Assembly (NCBI GenBank): GCA_963978905.1
Contig: OZ022261.1
Span: 27,773,686 to 27,837,685 of the forward strand
Source: Trichostrongylus colubriformis
Taxonomy: Eukaryota > Nematoda > Chromadorea > Rhabditida > Trichostrongylidae
Direction of reading: 5' to 3'
Length of the DNA: 64,000 nucleotides
Shown here: one piece after another, positions 21,921 to 33,303 of the stretch
How the letters are laid out: each line of letters opens with the position of its first letter
Numbering within the stretch: position 1 is the stretch's first letter
Made by a program: the position numbers and the translations under genes
The notes under the pieces: generated by a model
Told to the model about the DNA's origin: nothing
The model's database searches: none
Seen by the model: the letters and a program-made list of their open reading frames with translations, nothing else

Positions 21921-22004
21921 TATTATTGAAAATATGTAAAAAGGGTTCTCCATTGACTGCGTATAGCAATCAAAGAAATCGATTCGTTACGATGAACAAC
22001 CAAT

Positions 22005-22260
22005 TTATAGATCACCAGTTGGCTGGCGCACACTACACTGTGCGCGTGACATCATGGGCGTCAGTGGGTCGATCGGAATTGTTTTTACAAAATTATTCAG
22101 TACTTGTTGCCACATTACGCCCCGCCTATTGTGGGCGGGTTTTCTATCATTTTAAGTGTGTTCAGGATAACTTGTACATTGGTCATTTTTGCCGATTTCT
22201 CCCTGGTCTCAAGGCTGCGTTGGAACCCAGTTATGAATTTCGTTTGTACCCACTGTGCTT
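22005..22260 (+). repeat. Dispersed repeat, copy 1 of a pair with 60945-61190
   Basis: It shares CCAGTTGGCT, the GTCAGTG-GTCGATCG block, ACGCCCCGCC-ATTGTGGGCGG and TCAAGGCTGCGT in the same order and orientation with 60945-61190. Confidence 0.6.
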
Positions 22261-22438
22261 TAACTTGGTTCATGTGTGCTCCCTACTTCGGGTCCTATAC
22301 TGTACCCATCTCAAACTATTCCTCATCTCCACAGGTCGTTTTTCATATAATACCTAATTTCGTGACGGAGGGACGGAAGGAGGGCGAACGGGCGTGCGGA
22401 CAGACGAAGCGTTTTGTATATAGTAGGGATATGATATA

Positions 22439-23170
22439 TTAGGTTTGCTATGCCGTCCGCATGGAACTGTTCTGGCTTTGATTTGAAGAAATTGCACAAT
22501 ACCGTTCCATGTCGTCTTCATCATCGAAGGTTTTTCTTTGAATGGCGTTAGATTGAGAAATGAAATGGTGATAATCCGATGGAGCAAGATCAGTGCTATT
22601 AGGTGTGGGGTAGCAATTCCTATCCAAGCTTGAGAGTTTTTTGGCGAGTCACTTTCACAATAAGTGGGCGAGCATTATCGTGTAGGAAAAGAATCGTGTC
22701 ATGTCTCGGTCGTTTCTCTGTGATTTTCGCGACCAGAATACACGGCTGCTGACAGTATAGGTCTGCTGTTAGTATAGTGTTGCAAGCCAACACCCGCAAT
22801 CGTTCGTTGTCGACCTCCGATGGGGGTCCGGACCGGTCAGAATCTTTGACGTTGTAGTTGCCTTCTCGAAAGCGTTTGAACCAAAAGTTGTGCCACAAGT
22901 TTAGTCATTGATCCCTCTTCGAATGCAGCGTTCATACCAACTGGATTCGGTTGCTGGAGGCCATATTCGAAATCATGTAGTAGAATGCCCCGAAAGTACT
23001 CCTTTGATATATATTTTACCGGAAAAGGTTTTCCGGGAGATGGAAGACAATAATACCTATAGATGCGTGTGAACGCGTATGTACAGAAGAAATTGCTGGA
23101 AAGCAGTTTGGCAGTTTGGAAGGAAAAAGCGCGTATTTAAAAAAAACGAAAAAACTTTTTGACAACCTAA
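22439..23170 (-). pseudogene. Degenerate mariner transposon with internal deletion
   Basis: The ends are TTAGGTTT... and ...AACCTAA, flanked by TA. On the minus strand fragments of a mariner transposase are visible: a helix-turn-helix region, WFKRFREGNYNVKDSDRSG, then directly the catalytic ...HDNARP-type motif and, after frameshifts and stops, a LAPSDYH-like stretch. The segment between the linker and the DNARP motif is deleted, so the element is dead. Confidence 0.8.
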
Positions 23171-24378
23171 TAATTTTACTTTTCAAAATATAAGATCTTA
23201 TGATTGTGATTCGACAAGTTCTGCCCATCTTTGCTGACTCGACAGCACATATTTTCAAGAATAGTCATCCAACGACGGAATGGGTGGTGGTAGTGAAAAT
23301 GACACAGTTTCTATATGTTTGTGCACAGCCACAAGGTCATACTGTTGTCTTCACAGTGCAGTTTATTAGTATTGGTGTAGGTACGCCGCAGTACGGACAT
23401 CCTCCGCAGTACACGATATACTAATGTGCATAAAGATGATTCCGCTTGTGAAAAGTTTTAAGACTTGAGCAGAGATCTTGAAAATGTATTTACTATGAAA
23501 GCATCACTGCTGAATTCACACCCGAGTATAAGGTTTCCCACAAATCCAGTGATCAATTTATGGGAAAAACAAACAAGCATATCTTTTTTGTAAGGAAAGA
23601 AGTAATTTTAATAAAAGCCAAAGACAAGGAGCGAGGCGATTTATTGCAGCGTTGATGAGAAATGAGGCGTTTTGAGCAAGACACATAGCGAGAACCGCAT
23701 TCAGTACCTAAAAATAAAATGGAAGATTAAATGGGAAAAGGAAAACTGAATATAAAATAAAACCAGGTGTGGTTTAGGTTTCCACGAAGAGGGTAACTAT
23801 GAATGAATTCTAAGGATTCAAAGGGGGGGGGGGGGGTGTGAATGTGAAAAGCGCGTTTTTGCTTTCAAGAAAGTCATACGTTGTACGGAACCCGGTGATC
23901 GTGCTGCTGCGCCACACATCACAGGTCCACGCTGCAGCGATCACACTACCTAGTCTATTTTTACCTTTAACAGTCGACAACACAACCTCCCCTGCTGCTC
24001 CTGGTTTAGGTAAATAATGAGTCGCGAAAAAGCCTATGAAACAGTATAGGAATGTACCACTGGCAGTAACTCAGACAACAAATGAAAATGTATTTGGGTA
24101 GATGCTATAGCTGCATCTCATTAACGCATATACCTCCTTGGGATCAAATAACTTTTGGACAGATCAACCAACCGTAGATGTTCTTTCCCAAAATCATTAC
24201 GACACTGCATACGAAGAAAAAGCATTCGAGAATCTGCGCTAATGCCGTGGTGTACATGTGCTAGGGAATCGTTCAATTATTTATCTTCAGCAACCTCACT
24301 GAACTTTCCGGAAGACCCGAGTGACCGAAGAACCGAATAACCGGGTATGATGCAGAACGAGCCGTAGCGATGTCGCAT
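23171..24378. other. No supported gene
   Basis: AT-rich with a 14-base G run. Only short unremarkable frames. Confidence 0.55.
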
Positions 24379-24616
24379 GGCTGTGTACCCTTATGTCAGG
24401 ATTTCGCACGACGCGAGCTGCGTGCGACGCAGTGTGTGCGAGCTATGCGCGTCGCGGTAGTGGGGTCTTAGAACGACTACACGGTAATGCTAGGGGCGCG
24501 ATACGCAGTTGACTTGTAATCGCTGCGGGATCCAACATCATAGCGCCTTTAGCTCGTCTGCATTGCTCGCTTGCGACATGCCGCAGTGCGAAATCCTGAC
24601 ATAAGGGTACACACCC
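24379..24616. mobile_element. Foldback element, GTGTACCCTTATGTC family, with 9-bp flanking repeats
   Basis: The left end GGCTGTGTACCCTTATGTCA and the right end TGACATAAGGGTACACACCC are inverted. The flanks ATGTCGCAT (24370-24378) and ATGTTGCGT (24617-24625) look like a slightly diverged 9-bp target duplication. Confidence 0.65.
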
Positions 24617-24694
24617 ATGTTGCGTAGCATGCCTTCTCGTTCTCTTCCTACTGCGTCTTCAGAAACAGTGGAGTCGCTTCAAGGGGTCATCGGT

Positions 24695-25110
24695 ACTTTA
24701 TAGACACTGCCTGGGGAAGGAAAAAAGTGAGAACTGTGATGACATGTTCTTTAAAAACAAACTTTCCAGTTCAGAAGAGGAAGTTTGTGGCGAAACTCGC
24801 ACTGAAGAAGCTCGGCCTAGGTTTTTATCACGGTCTCCCACCTCTTCGGGCTACCACGCTGGGGCAGTTGCCTGTAGGGCGGGATGACATTCGCGGCCGG
24901 CTGACCAAGCCCCTTGCCCACTGCATCTACATATCCTACCGGCTAGTTATCAGAGGGGCGCGAAAGAGAAAGTGTGAGGAGAGCGTTTTCGGACTACTAT
25001 TTCTCGGGATTTTCGCCGTCTTATTTCGTTCCTTCTACACTGTTTCATAGCTGAGCACCCCTACTTTCATATTCTCCGATTACTTTACAATCTGCAGTAG
25101 TTAACCCTTC
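24695..25110. repeat. Related repeat copy (GACACTGCCTGGGG start)
   Basis: It carries the same internal order as 31024-31433: GACATGTTCT, CCAGTTCAGAAGAGG, GGTCTCCC, GGCCGGCTGA, and the ending TTCTCGGGATTTTCGCCG. The right end is degenerate. Confidence 0.5.
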
Positions 25111-25394
25111 GTTTATTCTGTTTCTGCCAGACTCCCTTCTCACCATAGCCGACAAGTTGAAATAAATAATAATGTTAGTAAACAATAATGAACAGCTTCA
25201 AATTTACCCATGAAAATGTGCTGAGATCAGAAACGAGGCGGTAATTGAAGAAACTCGTCTGTGACGACAACCGTCGAACGCCGACTGTATGAGTCCATTG
25301 GATCAGCGGCGGTTAACGCAGGCTTTTCCGCTGTCCCTTGTACCGCCTGGAACAAAACTTTATTTTGCAAATACCACTTCTAGCATGCGATGGA

Positions 25395-25567
25395 TCAGAG
25401 GATGAAAACCAGACTCAGGAAACTAACTTTTTTCCGCTTCACTAATTTCTTGAAGACAGATAACTTCAAGCTCACGAAATAAAGTTCTATAATTAGATAT
25501 AGAAGCAGTAACAGTAATAACAAACTCGGTGGCCAAGACCATCCAAAAACCCATACTATTCGATCAA
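25395..25567 (-). CDS. Membrane-protein gene: last exon
   Basis: The exon follows ATTTCAG and reads DRIVWVFGWSWPP, then an oligo-leucine helix, then a basic tail ending SLVFIL before TGA. Two leading bases complete the Ile codon split by the previous exon. Confidence 0.5.
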
Positions 25568-28500
25568 CTGAAATTACAAGGTGAATCATCATATTCAAGA
25601 ATCCCGTGTAAAGTTAAGGGAGACGTTTTCATTTTTTCGTAATGCATGCAATCTCCCTCGTGCGGTCGAAGCAGAAGTGTCCGTCTGCGACTTTGAAAGT
25701 TGATTCCATGAAGGATAATCGAAACATAGTGGAGTTTGCTATATAAATTTATTGCGGACCGCTCCAGTTGAGGAAGGCAAGGGCACGGCAGGAACCGGTG
25801 CGGCACGCGCAGTTCTCGGTAGCAAATTTTATGTATTAAAGATTATTTTGGGCAAAAACACTGCGTCCACGAAAATTCTGACTGACCAAATTTCATTCCA
25901 GAACTAATCTACATTTTGATCAATATAGATCTCTGAAGAGGAAAAGGTAGGAAGGTAAAAAGGTAGGGACCTATTAGGTAGAAAAGTGCGAAGAAATTTA
26001 TTCTCACACGAGAAACAACGCTAATTTCCAAATATTATGCCTGCACCCGAAGATGGTGAAGTGGCAGGTGGTGTGCACTACCAATTCCCTGATGCGGGGA
26101 TCGAATCCCGCATCAATACTCGCCAAGGTCGAGCAAGCTCTCCATTCTTCCGCGGCAGGTGAATGGTATCAGACCCGTCTGAGAGGATAAAAGCACTGAC
26201 TAGAACATAGACTGGCTTTAAGTTCCTTGTATAGCCCAAATCGCATTACCTGCTACCATGACTCTGAATGGAACCAACAATGGATCCATGAACGCCAATA
26301 ACTTTTGACTTTTATCCCTTTATGCCGGTGCCCCGGAGAACATCTGAGAAGTGCTAGTAAAGGCAGAGGCATGATGTCGGCTGTTCAATAGTTAGTGAGA
26401 TGCTCATCATTAAGCGGAACTTAGGTGACTCAGCACACGATTCGTGGCGTACTTCGCAGTGAAGCACTCGCTTGAAATGGCTCACCCTGGCTCTACACTT
26501 CTAGTGTACCACCTCCGCTTCTCGCCCCGCCCCCATGTCATAAGTCAGGTTCTGCTGCTGCCACGTATCACAGATCAGCGCGGCTCAAATCGATACGCCT
26601 AATGCAGCTCACAGGTGAACACGTCTGTCACTGGAAACAACGGCGAGGATTTAGACCTTATTCTAAAGTACATAAGTTTCCTTTGTTTCTTTTCTTCACT
26701 ACCTATACCGCTTAGCTCCTCCTCATTCATTTTCAATGGAGCAGCAAACTAGCGCACACATCGTTCTTTTGTTTTGCTTATTATGGAAATACTAATTGGG
26801 CGAAAATAAATCTAAAATTAATATGAAAGTACTAGAAAGAATACTCACTTGTAACTCCTATGAGAGCCGTTGCTATGAACAGTGAAAATATTGACATAGC
26901 AATGTATGGTAATAAAAAATATGGCACAACAAATCGAATTGCCAAAAGTGAGACTAGATTCATTAATAATAACATCACCTGCAAAAGGTTAAAGGCAGTG
27001 ACCAGTAATGAGTCGTTGAGAATTTTTAATGCTTAATTTTGATATTTTTATGTTCTTGAGCAACGGTGCAAATGTTGCCACAGGAATGCAGGGTTGAAGA
27101 CAAACCGTTCAGCTTTAAAGACACCAGGAGGAGGTAATTTTGGCTTACGGTAGAACAGACGTAGTGTGGACGAGCTTGAGTGGCGGCCTTTGCACAAACT
27201 CGCCAATTTGACGCCTTGGCATGGTGCCAAAAGAAGATGGCTCTAATATAGATTTGTTTTTTCCTGTTAGTTTTCACTTTGTTCTTTCTTATATTGTTTC
27301 TAGATGTACTTACGGGTCAAATAAACTCGGGGGGGGGGGGGGGGGGAGAGGCAAATTTTTCACCCACGTCAAAGCTTCTTTCTCTTCCTAGGGTTAGGCT
27401 AAAGCAGATGAGACCTATGCTTTGACAGATGCTTTTAATGTGGGAGGAGGGGATATCAATTTTAGCCTAAGCCTAGTAAGGGAAAGGAGCATCGACGTCG
27501 ACGCAAAGTTGCGTCTCCCCCCGACTTTATTTGATCCTTCTGAGATTTTCAGGTATAGAAATGCACAATTAAGAAGATCTATAAGTAAACAAGTAAAATA
27601 TGTTACTAGAAAACAGCAAAGAGGAAATAATTCAAAAATAAGGTTACGTCAGGCCGAAGACAAGCTTCAAAATGAACGAAGCGTGGCTCGGCCACGGAAG
27701 CTTGCAGTTCGGACGGAAGCGCGCCCTGGGGGCAAATAGCGCCCAGTGGCGCGTTTTTCAGCGCCGGTTTCGTTACACATTGTATCTACCGAACCCATAT
27801 ATTTGTTTTCAGACGCCATTGTTTTCGTAAACGTTATTCCGCCCTTGCCCCCCTCCCGGTGCCTTTAAAAGAAGAGAGGCTCGATCAGAGTGAAGCCTGG
27901 CGTCCAAGAATTCTCGGAAACTATACCTACGAATACGCCCCCCCCCCTTGTTGATGGACGCATCATGGAGGTGCATCCATACCTTGAGCCGTCTTCTCCA
28001 AAAAGGTCTTCGATCGATAATCATAGCACTGCTATCCAGTACAAAGTATGATTATCAATATCTAATGACGACATTTCTTCGTTTTTATCAGAGGTCGCCA
28101 CATCGGTGTGAAATTTCCTCGTGCTGTGTCCAAGGATTCCTCGAAGGAAATGTCGGAATACGCTATCCCCCCCCCAACTTTCAAAGCCAGGAATTATGAT
28201 TCCCGTCCTCGACCAGGCTTGACCTGGCTCGAACCCACGCCTACGCCTTTCAGGCCCCGTCCTTATACATTCGTTATCGAAACAAGAGGAGCCCTCACGG
28301 AAGTTTGAAAAAGAGCGAGCATGACATACTCAAACTGCCCATCCATACAGTATCACTAACGAAGTCACTTCCCGAAGGAAGATTCAAAATAAATTAAGAA
28401 AACTAAAAAAAATTAAAATTTAGAAAATAAGGTTAAATGAATAGTTCAAAGAATATGCCCGAGAGCTCACCTGTACGGCGACGATCGGAATTAAGAATTC

Positions 28501-28614
28501 CCAACTAACGATTTCAGAAAAGAAGGCATGTGATGAGTCATATACAGCTTCACCTTTTGATATGTAACCAATTGTAAAAACTAATGATTGAGCCAATACC
28601 AAAGCTTCGAACGC
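25395..28614 (-). CDS. Unrecognised multi-pass membrane protein, C-terminal three exons
   Basis: Read on the minus strand, exons are 28614-28471 (48 codons, phase 0 to 0), 26978-26849 (phase 0 to 1) and 25567-25395 (ending TGA). Acceptors are TTTTCAG, TTTTGCAG and ATTTCAG; donors are GTGAGC and GTGAGT. The joined about 148 residues are very hydrophobic: LVLAQSLVFTIGYI near the start, then LLLMNLVSLLAIRFVVPYF, then IAMSIFSLFIATALIGV, and PSLLLLLLLLYLIIELYFV in the last exon. That implies three or four membrane helices. A basic cytosolic-looking tail (KKLVKRKKVSF) follows. The arrangement resembles small nematode four-helix membrane proteins, but I do not recognise the family. The N-terminal exons upstream of 28614 are not established. 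Confidence 0.5.
26041..26250 (+). repeat. tRNA-derived SINE-like fragment
   Basis: An A-box-like TGGTGAAGTGG (26054-26064) and a B-box-like GGGATCGAATCCC (26098-26110, forming a T-arm GCGGG/CCCGC) are spaced as in a tRNA. An acceptor stem and a full cloverleaf are not evident. Confidence 0.5.
26849..26978 (-). CDS. Membrane-protein gene: two-helix exon
   Basis: This 130-base exon is bounded by TTTTGCAG and GTGAGT. Its reading is almost wholly hydrophobic, with a short FVVPYF turn between two segments. It leaves in phase 1, which matches the two leading bases of the last exon. Confidence 0.55.
27115..27868. repeat. TTAA-type repeat with AGACACC...GGAGG ends, copy B
   Basis: The left end is TTAAAGACACCAGGAGGAGG and the right end CCCCCTCCCGGTGCCTTTAA. 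It lies in the intron between the first two identified exons of the minus-strand membrane-protein gene. A poly-G run (27329-27346) is inside. Half of a second copy lies in reverse at about 34760-34855. Confidence 0.6.
28471..28614 (-). CDS. Membrane-protein gene: upstream exon
   Basis: A 48-codon open exon bounded by TTTTCAG and GTGAGC. It begins AFEALVLAQSLVFTIGYISK and ends EFLIPIVAVQ, so it carries one hydrophobic stretch, a polar loop (GEAVYDSSHAFFSE), and the start of the next helix, which is completed by the exon at 26978. Confidence 0.5.
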
Positions 28615-28876
28615 CTGAAAATGGCGAAAATCTGGTAACGGTGCTATGACATGAGCCTGATTGCTTTATTCACATTTTTTCCCTTCGTTTGGTTATCTTC
28701 TTTATTTTAATACGATTCCTGTTCACCTAGGTAGATCGCCTTGACGGCACTTCCCCGTTTACCGTGAGGAAGGCGCTGCCTCTACCGTCAATGGTGGAAT
28801 GTCGCTGGGAGGCAGTAATGCCACGCACAGGCACAAAAGTAAGACAACCTTTTCTGAGGCTGTGTTACTTGCCTAT

Positions 28877-28920
28877 ATTCTCTGTTTGATCCTACATGGA
28901 AGTAGGATCAAACAGAGAAT
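28877..28920. repeat. Perfect 19-bp-arm hairpin
   Basis: ATTCTCTGTTTGATCCTAC, a six-base ATGGAA loop, and the exact complement. The same CTACATGGAAGTAG centre recurs at about 29060 inside the adjacent inverted repeat. Confidence 0.8.
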
Positions 28921-28923
28921 CTT

Positions 28924-29324
28924 CAGACGAGCTAGAAGTTTAATTAGCCCTCCGTGAGCGTTGTTCCGCCCTCGCTGACAACTCGTTCTTCTGATGGACT
29001 GCAGAACGCCACGCCGTGCTGCGGGATCGTTATAATACTAAGTAGACATTCTATGACTCTACATGGAAGTAGACATTCTATGACTCTTCAGTGGGTCGGG
29101 AGGGGTAAGGAGAAAGTGAGAAGTGGGAATGCAATTTCTCTGAATACAAATCCTCCACTTCAGAAGAGGTGATATGTAGCGAACACGCATTGAAAAGGCG
29201 CGATTACGAGTATTATAACGATCCCGCAGCACGGCGTGGCGTTCTGCAGTCCATCAGAAGAACGAGTTGTCAGCGAGGGCGGAACAACGCTCACGGAAGG
29301 CTAATCAAACTTCTAGCTCGTCTG
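28924..29324. repeat. Inverted repeat, two near-identical 116-bp arms
   Basis: The left arm is 28924-29040 and the right arm 29209-29324. They start and end with CAGACGAGCTAGAAG and contain GAACGCCACGCCGTGCTGCG and its complement. I see only about two mismatches. The 168-bp spacer holds a direct duplication of AGTAGACATTCTATGACTCT at 29040-29088. Confidence 0.85.
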
Positions 29325-29639
29325 TAGTCTACCCACGGCTAGTGACGCAGAGGGGTGCGATAGATAAGAGAGTTTTCGGATTCCTATTTCTTTGGTTTTT
29401 CGCCGTTTTATTTTGTTCTTTCTGTACAGTTACACCGCTGAACACCCCCACTTTCATACTGCACGATCTGTTCAATTTAACCCTCCCGAAGTCTTCAATC
29501 CTGCCATTTTGTCTTGAAGACAATATGAGGGAAGCCAGAAATCGGAGCTACTGCTGCTGGAGGCATAGTAACTGTGAAGGGAGGCGGTTGGTTGGTTCAG
29601 CTGCCGTTGACGTCTGCATTACTCCTTCGAGTGATGAAA

Positions 29640-30065
29640 AGGACGTGGAGGTGCAGTCACCAGGGCACTCCGGGAGTCGAGGATTTTTCGACAGGGGGGT
29701 CGCACTTGACCGGCCAAGAGGGGGGGGGGTCGCATCTGTAGCTAAGCGGTAATGTAGCCACAAGTATCACACATATTGATTAAAATGGGTTTTTTGTTGA
29801 ATGACTTCGTTTTTCTGACTATCGGTTGGTTTCGATGACCAGACATGAAGAATGAAAAAATAAAAATTTGGAAAGATCTATTTGCAGTGGGCAACCAGTG
29901 CAAACACGCAAAAACAGCTATGAGACACCTAGCAAAGAGACTATAGAACCTTACGGAGCTGTAGATTATAAATGGGGGGGGGGTCGCATTTGAGGACCCG
30001 AAGAGGGGGGGGGGGTCGCACTGAAGCGGCCATTTTCCTCGACACCTGGGAGTGCCCTGGCAGTC
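29640..30065. repeat. Poly-G/GTCGCA repeat cluster
   Basis: Four GGGGGGTCGCA-type units occur at 29694-29735 and 29973-30020, bracketed by CCAGGGCACTCC and its complement GGAGTGCCCTGG-like end at about 30050. Related C-rich units are at 20419-20500, 4425-4470, 2958-3000 and 46287-46340. Confidence 0.55.
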
Positions 30066-30307
30066 ACGGTAATAAGAAAGGTTCCGTTTTCTAGGTTTGT
30101 TCCGTTTCATTCTGTTTTTTCTTCAGTGACGATTACTTTATACTCTATACCTCTCAGTGATAGTCCGATACTCTAACCTGCTCTAGGTTTGTATTTGCGA
30201 GAACATCAATCTATTAGAGGAACGGGGAAGGAGGGAAGGGGGCGGGGCGGGGAGGGCGAAAGTGATGGCTTCTACAACCTCTTTTTAGCTAACCAGCTTG
30301 CAATCTA

Positions 30308-30553
30308 TCACCAGCCAATTAAGCGGTTCTGTTTTTTGTTATTCGATACATAAATCGTCTCATGTGCGATCTCATAAGAATTATCCTGAACAAAGAGATC
30401 GTATATAATTGTATCCAAACTCTTCCCATAGGTCTTATTGATATTTTGCTTTATACTCATCAATGGCAAGTAATAACGGTCAAACGGAGGGACGTCGCTA
30501 GGCATAAGTGCATCTCGTGACCGTGTTAATTTGAGCGCGGGAGCTTTTCTGAA
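30308..30553 (-). CDS. Candidate minus-strand exon upstream of the membrane-protein gene
   Basis: A strong TTATTTCAG acceptor is followed by an open frame reading LKLTRSRDALMPSDVPPFDR, then YYLPLMSIKQNINKTYGKS, to a TGA at 30308. A possible phase-0 donor (GTATCG) after HETIY would join the 28614 exon in frame. The residue content looks coding, but no family was recognised and the link to the membrane-protein gene is inference. Confidence 0.25.
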   Translation of the reverse strand, partial: FRKAPALKLTRSRDALMPSDVPPFDRYYLPLMSIKQNINKTYGKSLDTIIYDLFVQDNSYEIAHETIYVSNNKKQNRLIGW

Positions 30554-31023
30554 ATAACAAAGAGCCCCGAAAGCGAACGATCAATTCTAATTGACGTTGC
30601 ATTTTACTATGTGAAAGGAAATGCTTTCCCAGGTGTTCAATCTGATTAAAATGATTATAAGCATGTTTGAGCTATTTAATTATAATTCTGCAGTAATTTT
30701 GTGAAGCACGAATTAGTTGGCAACCCCCAGTTTGACTTTCATGTTATAATTGGTCGGTCGAGATTTTTTGTTTACTTTCTCAGATTCTGGTTGAAACTGC
30801 ATATGCTATTACGGATAATTCTTAACCCATGTTCCACGTCCACCACCCGGAACGAGAGCTAGCTGGATCATTATTTATAAGTAATAGTGAGAAAGTGTGT
30901 CGACGCACCCCTCTGAGTGCCAGTGGGTGTGGCGAAGCTGCCCCAATGCCCTTCCACCAATGAGGATCCAGGCCACGCCTTTCTTCCGACAAGCGCGGGA
31001 TCATAAATCTTTGATTCACTACA

Positions 31024-31433
31024 TTCAAAGGCACCATTAGGGGTAAGGGAAAACTGAGATCTGGAAGTACATGTTCTCTGAAACGAGCCTTCTACTTCAG
31101 AAGGGGTCACATGTGGTGAAAATCGCATAAAAAACGCGACTTGGGGTCTTATGGCGGCCCCGCAGCTCGTCATGCCGTTATGCCGTTATGCGCTCGGGGG
31201 AGTCGACGTGAAGAGGCGGGACAACAATCGCGGCCGGCTGGTTGAGACTCTGGCCTGTCTTCAGTCCACTCCGACCAGAGACGCAGAGGACGAGAGCGAG
31301 AAGGGGAATTTCGGGTTCCTATTTCTTGTTTTTTCGCCGTTTTATGTCGTTCTTTCTCTACTATTATATTACTGAGCACCTCTACTTTCGTAATCCCCCT
31401 ATTTGCCAAAATTGCCCCTAACGGTGTCTTTAA
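31024..31433. repeat. TTAA-type repeat with AGGCACC...GGGG ends, copy A
   Basis: The left end is TTCAAAGGCACCATTAGGGG and the right end CCCCTAACGGTGTCTTTAA. The interior motif GTACATGTTCTCTGAAA recurs near 33355. The family is spread through the window. Confidence 0.65.
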
Positions 31434-31733
31434 TTCTTTAAGGAGGACGCTTAGGTCGGAACGAGGCGATAGAGTTCCATCTAATAAGTTACTGACACAG
31501 CAGTAGAATCAAAATTCGCAAAAATTATCAATTATTTTAGGTGCTGTCTGCAAATGCTTCGCTCATTTCACTGTTGCATAGGACTGGTCAAATGCTTATA
31601 GTTACGACTGATCCTCGAGGAGTCTTCGGGACCTGATCCCTTTTTCGAGGGGTAACTCTGAGCCCAAATTACCGCTTACTGGCGGTTGAGTAACAGGAAG
31701 ATATGATAGAGACATAGGTGCCACATCAGATAG

Positions 31734-31952
31734 TTATAAAAATCCGAATAGCAAAAAAAAAAACCCACCATAGCACAAATACAGGCATTCTTCGGACTCA
31801 TGCAACATGGCGTTCTGATCTCTCCCATCAGTGGGAAGCTGAAAAAAAAGAGTACATGTGAATGCATTTTGGAGCATGGAATTCGATATGTAGTGCGTAG
31901 AGAAAATGAAATTCCCGGCGAGAATTACAAGCAAAATCACAAAAAATGCCAT
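31734..31952 (-). CDS. Candidate minus-strand first exon with signal-like start
   Basis: An ATG lies about 30 bases after a TTTATTCCAG site that could serve cis- or trans-splicing. The frame begins MAFFVILLVILAGNFIFS, a good signal peptide or signal anchor. I found no donor whose phase fits the candidate exon at 30553, so its gene is unknown. Part of the frame may be intron. Confidence 0.2.
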   Translation of the reverse strand: MAFFVILLVILAGNFIFSTHYISNSMLQNAFTCTLFFQLPTDGRDQNAMLHESEECLYLCYGGFFFLLFGFL

Positions 31953-32332
31953 TTTCAGGAAAGCAAAGTATGGCTACACGAGCTGGAATAAAATAATTCA
32001 CGATAATCAGAATATAGAGCCGACGAAACAGAGCGGGAAGAGAGTTAGTTGAAGTTATTTTCCTTTCGTATTTCGTTACTTAACATCACGGTTTCTTAAT
32101 TAATCCAGACATACTTTCGGTACCGATGAATGGCGCCACTCCCATTCACATGGCCCGGGCTTGAATACCATACGAGTACCCGCTCTTGCCGCACCCTTCC
32201 TTCTGCACGTGAGCGCCGCGTTAGAAATTTGTTCGACCAAGGCCAGGTGTAATTTGGTTGGGTGGGCGTGGCTTGGTCGAGTTCAAGCAGGCAAAACGTG
32301 AGGTTGCGCCGTGCAGCCGCCCACTAATCTGA

Positions 32333-32671
32333 TTATCGCGTGGTGTGCTTTAAACATAAAACATTTAAGCTAGCGTATAGTAGTTGTGTTCGAATTTCTT
32401 TGCTTCGTTTGTGTTGTTGAGTAATATTTGTGCAAAATGAAAATCGAAGTCTCGATGGATCAATGTACGACCGTAGCATCCTATAGCATCTATGAAAGTG
32501 GTCCAAACACTTTGAAAACTCTGATGGTCCATTCATTGGATCTGATACCCTCTTGTTGAAATACGCTAGGTAGGATTTTAAGAACCTAAGAAAAACTCTA
32601 TTCTGGAGTTCTGTCAATGTGAGGATAGGCACGGTGAAGAAAGCATAGGTCGGGTTCGAGTACCATGTCAT
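32333..32671 (-). CDS. Unassigned minus-strand open frame, about 112 codons
   Basis: An uninterrupted frame with mixed residue content (for example FLKSYLAYFNKRVSDPM and HFHRCYRMLRSYIDPSRLRF) ends in TAA at 32333. No domain was recognised and no matching exons were identified. It may be coding, an old repeat, or chance. Confidence 0.15.
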   Translation of the reverse strand: MTWYSNPTYAFFTVPILTLTELQNRVFLRFLKSYLAYFNKRVSDPMNGPSEFSKCLDHFHRCYRMLRSYIDPSRLRFSFCTNITQQHKRSKEIRTQLLYASLNVLCLKHTTR

Positions 32672-33303
32672 GTTGATTGCTCATACTTGAAAATCTTTGC
32701 AGGTGATCTCTGAGAAAACTTCCTAAAGATTTCTCAGAAGCAACCCACACTGTTAGCACCTGCGGACATAACGATATCGACCAAACATACTTTTCGGTTC
32801 AAGTGCATTGAAGCAGCAAATATCGGTAATTTGTAGGAGGCTCGACATTCCAGAAATCGTCACGGCGGTTTCATTATGAAGTATATCAATCAGTAGATAA
32901 AAAAGTAGAATAAAGTCGATTGCCTCTTGGTAATAAAACATGAAATGGCTCGATAAATTACCATGGTAGTTGCGGCAAGATGTTTTTTTACAGCTTTACC
33001 AAAGTTCATTTTCGCAAAGGTCAGGATGTCCTTACACACTCACGATCTGTGAACTTCCAGACATCAGTCTGAATCATTCCAACACTACTTTTCAACTATA
33101 ACAACAAAGACATTTATACAAGTGATAGGTCGTTGACTGGGTATGTTCCTCCCATAGTCACCTATGGGCGATCAAGTACGAGTGTGATAAATTTGCGCGC
33201 ATAGCATTCGATTCATGATTCAGGGCGTCACTGACGGCATTCAGTCGTGCTTCTCTCGAAGAATCCTCTATGGGTAGGCGTTGTACTTGGTGTCGCTTTC
33301 ATG

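Noticed and set aside
26041..26120. Functional tRNA gene
   Set aside because: Box A- and B-like sequences exist, but no seven-base acceptor stem or anticodon arm can be drawn, so it is treated as SINE-like.
29267..29752. A 161-codon + strand frame
   Set aside because: It crosses the right arm of the inverted repeat, a TTAA-type repeat and the poly-G repeat, so it is composite repeat sequence.
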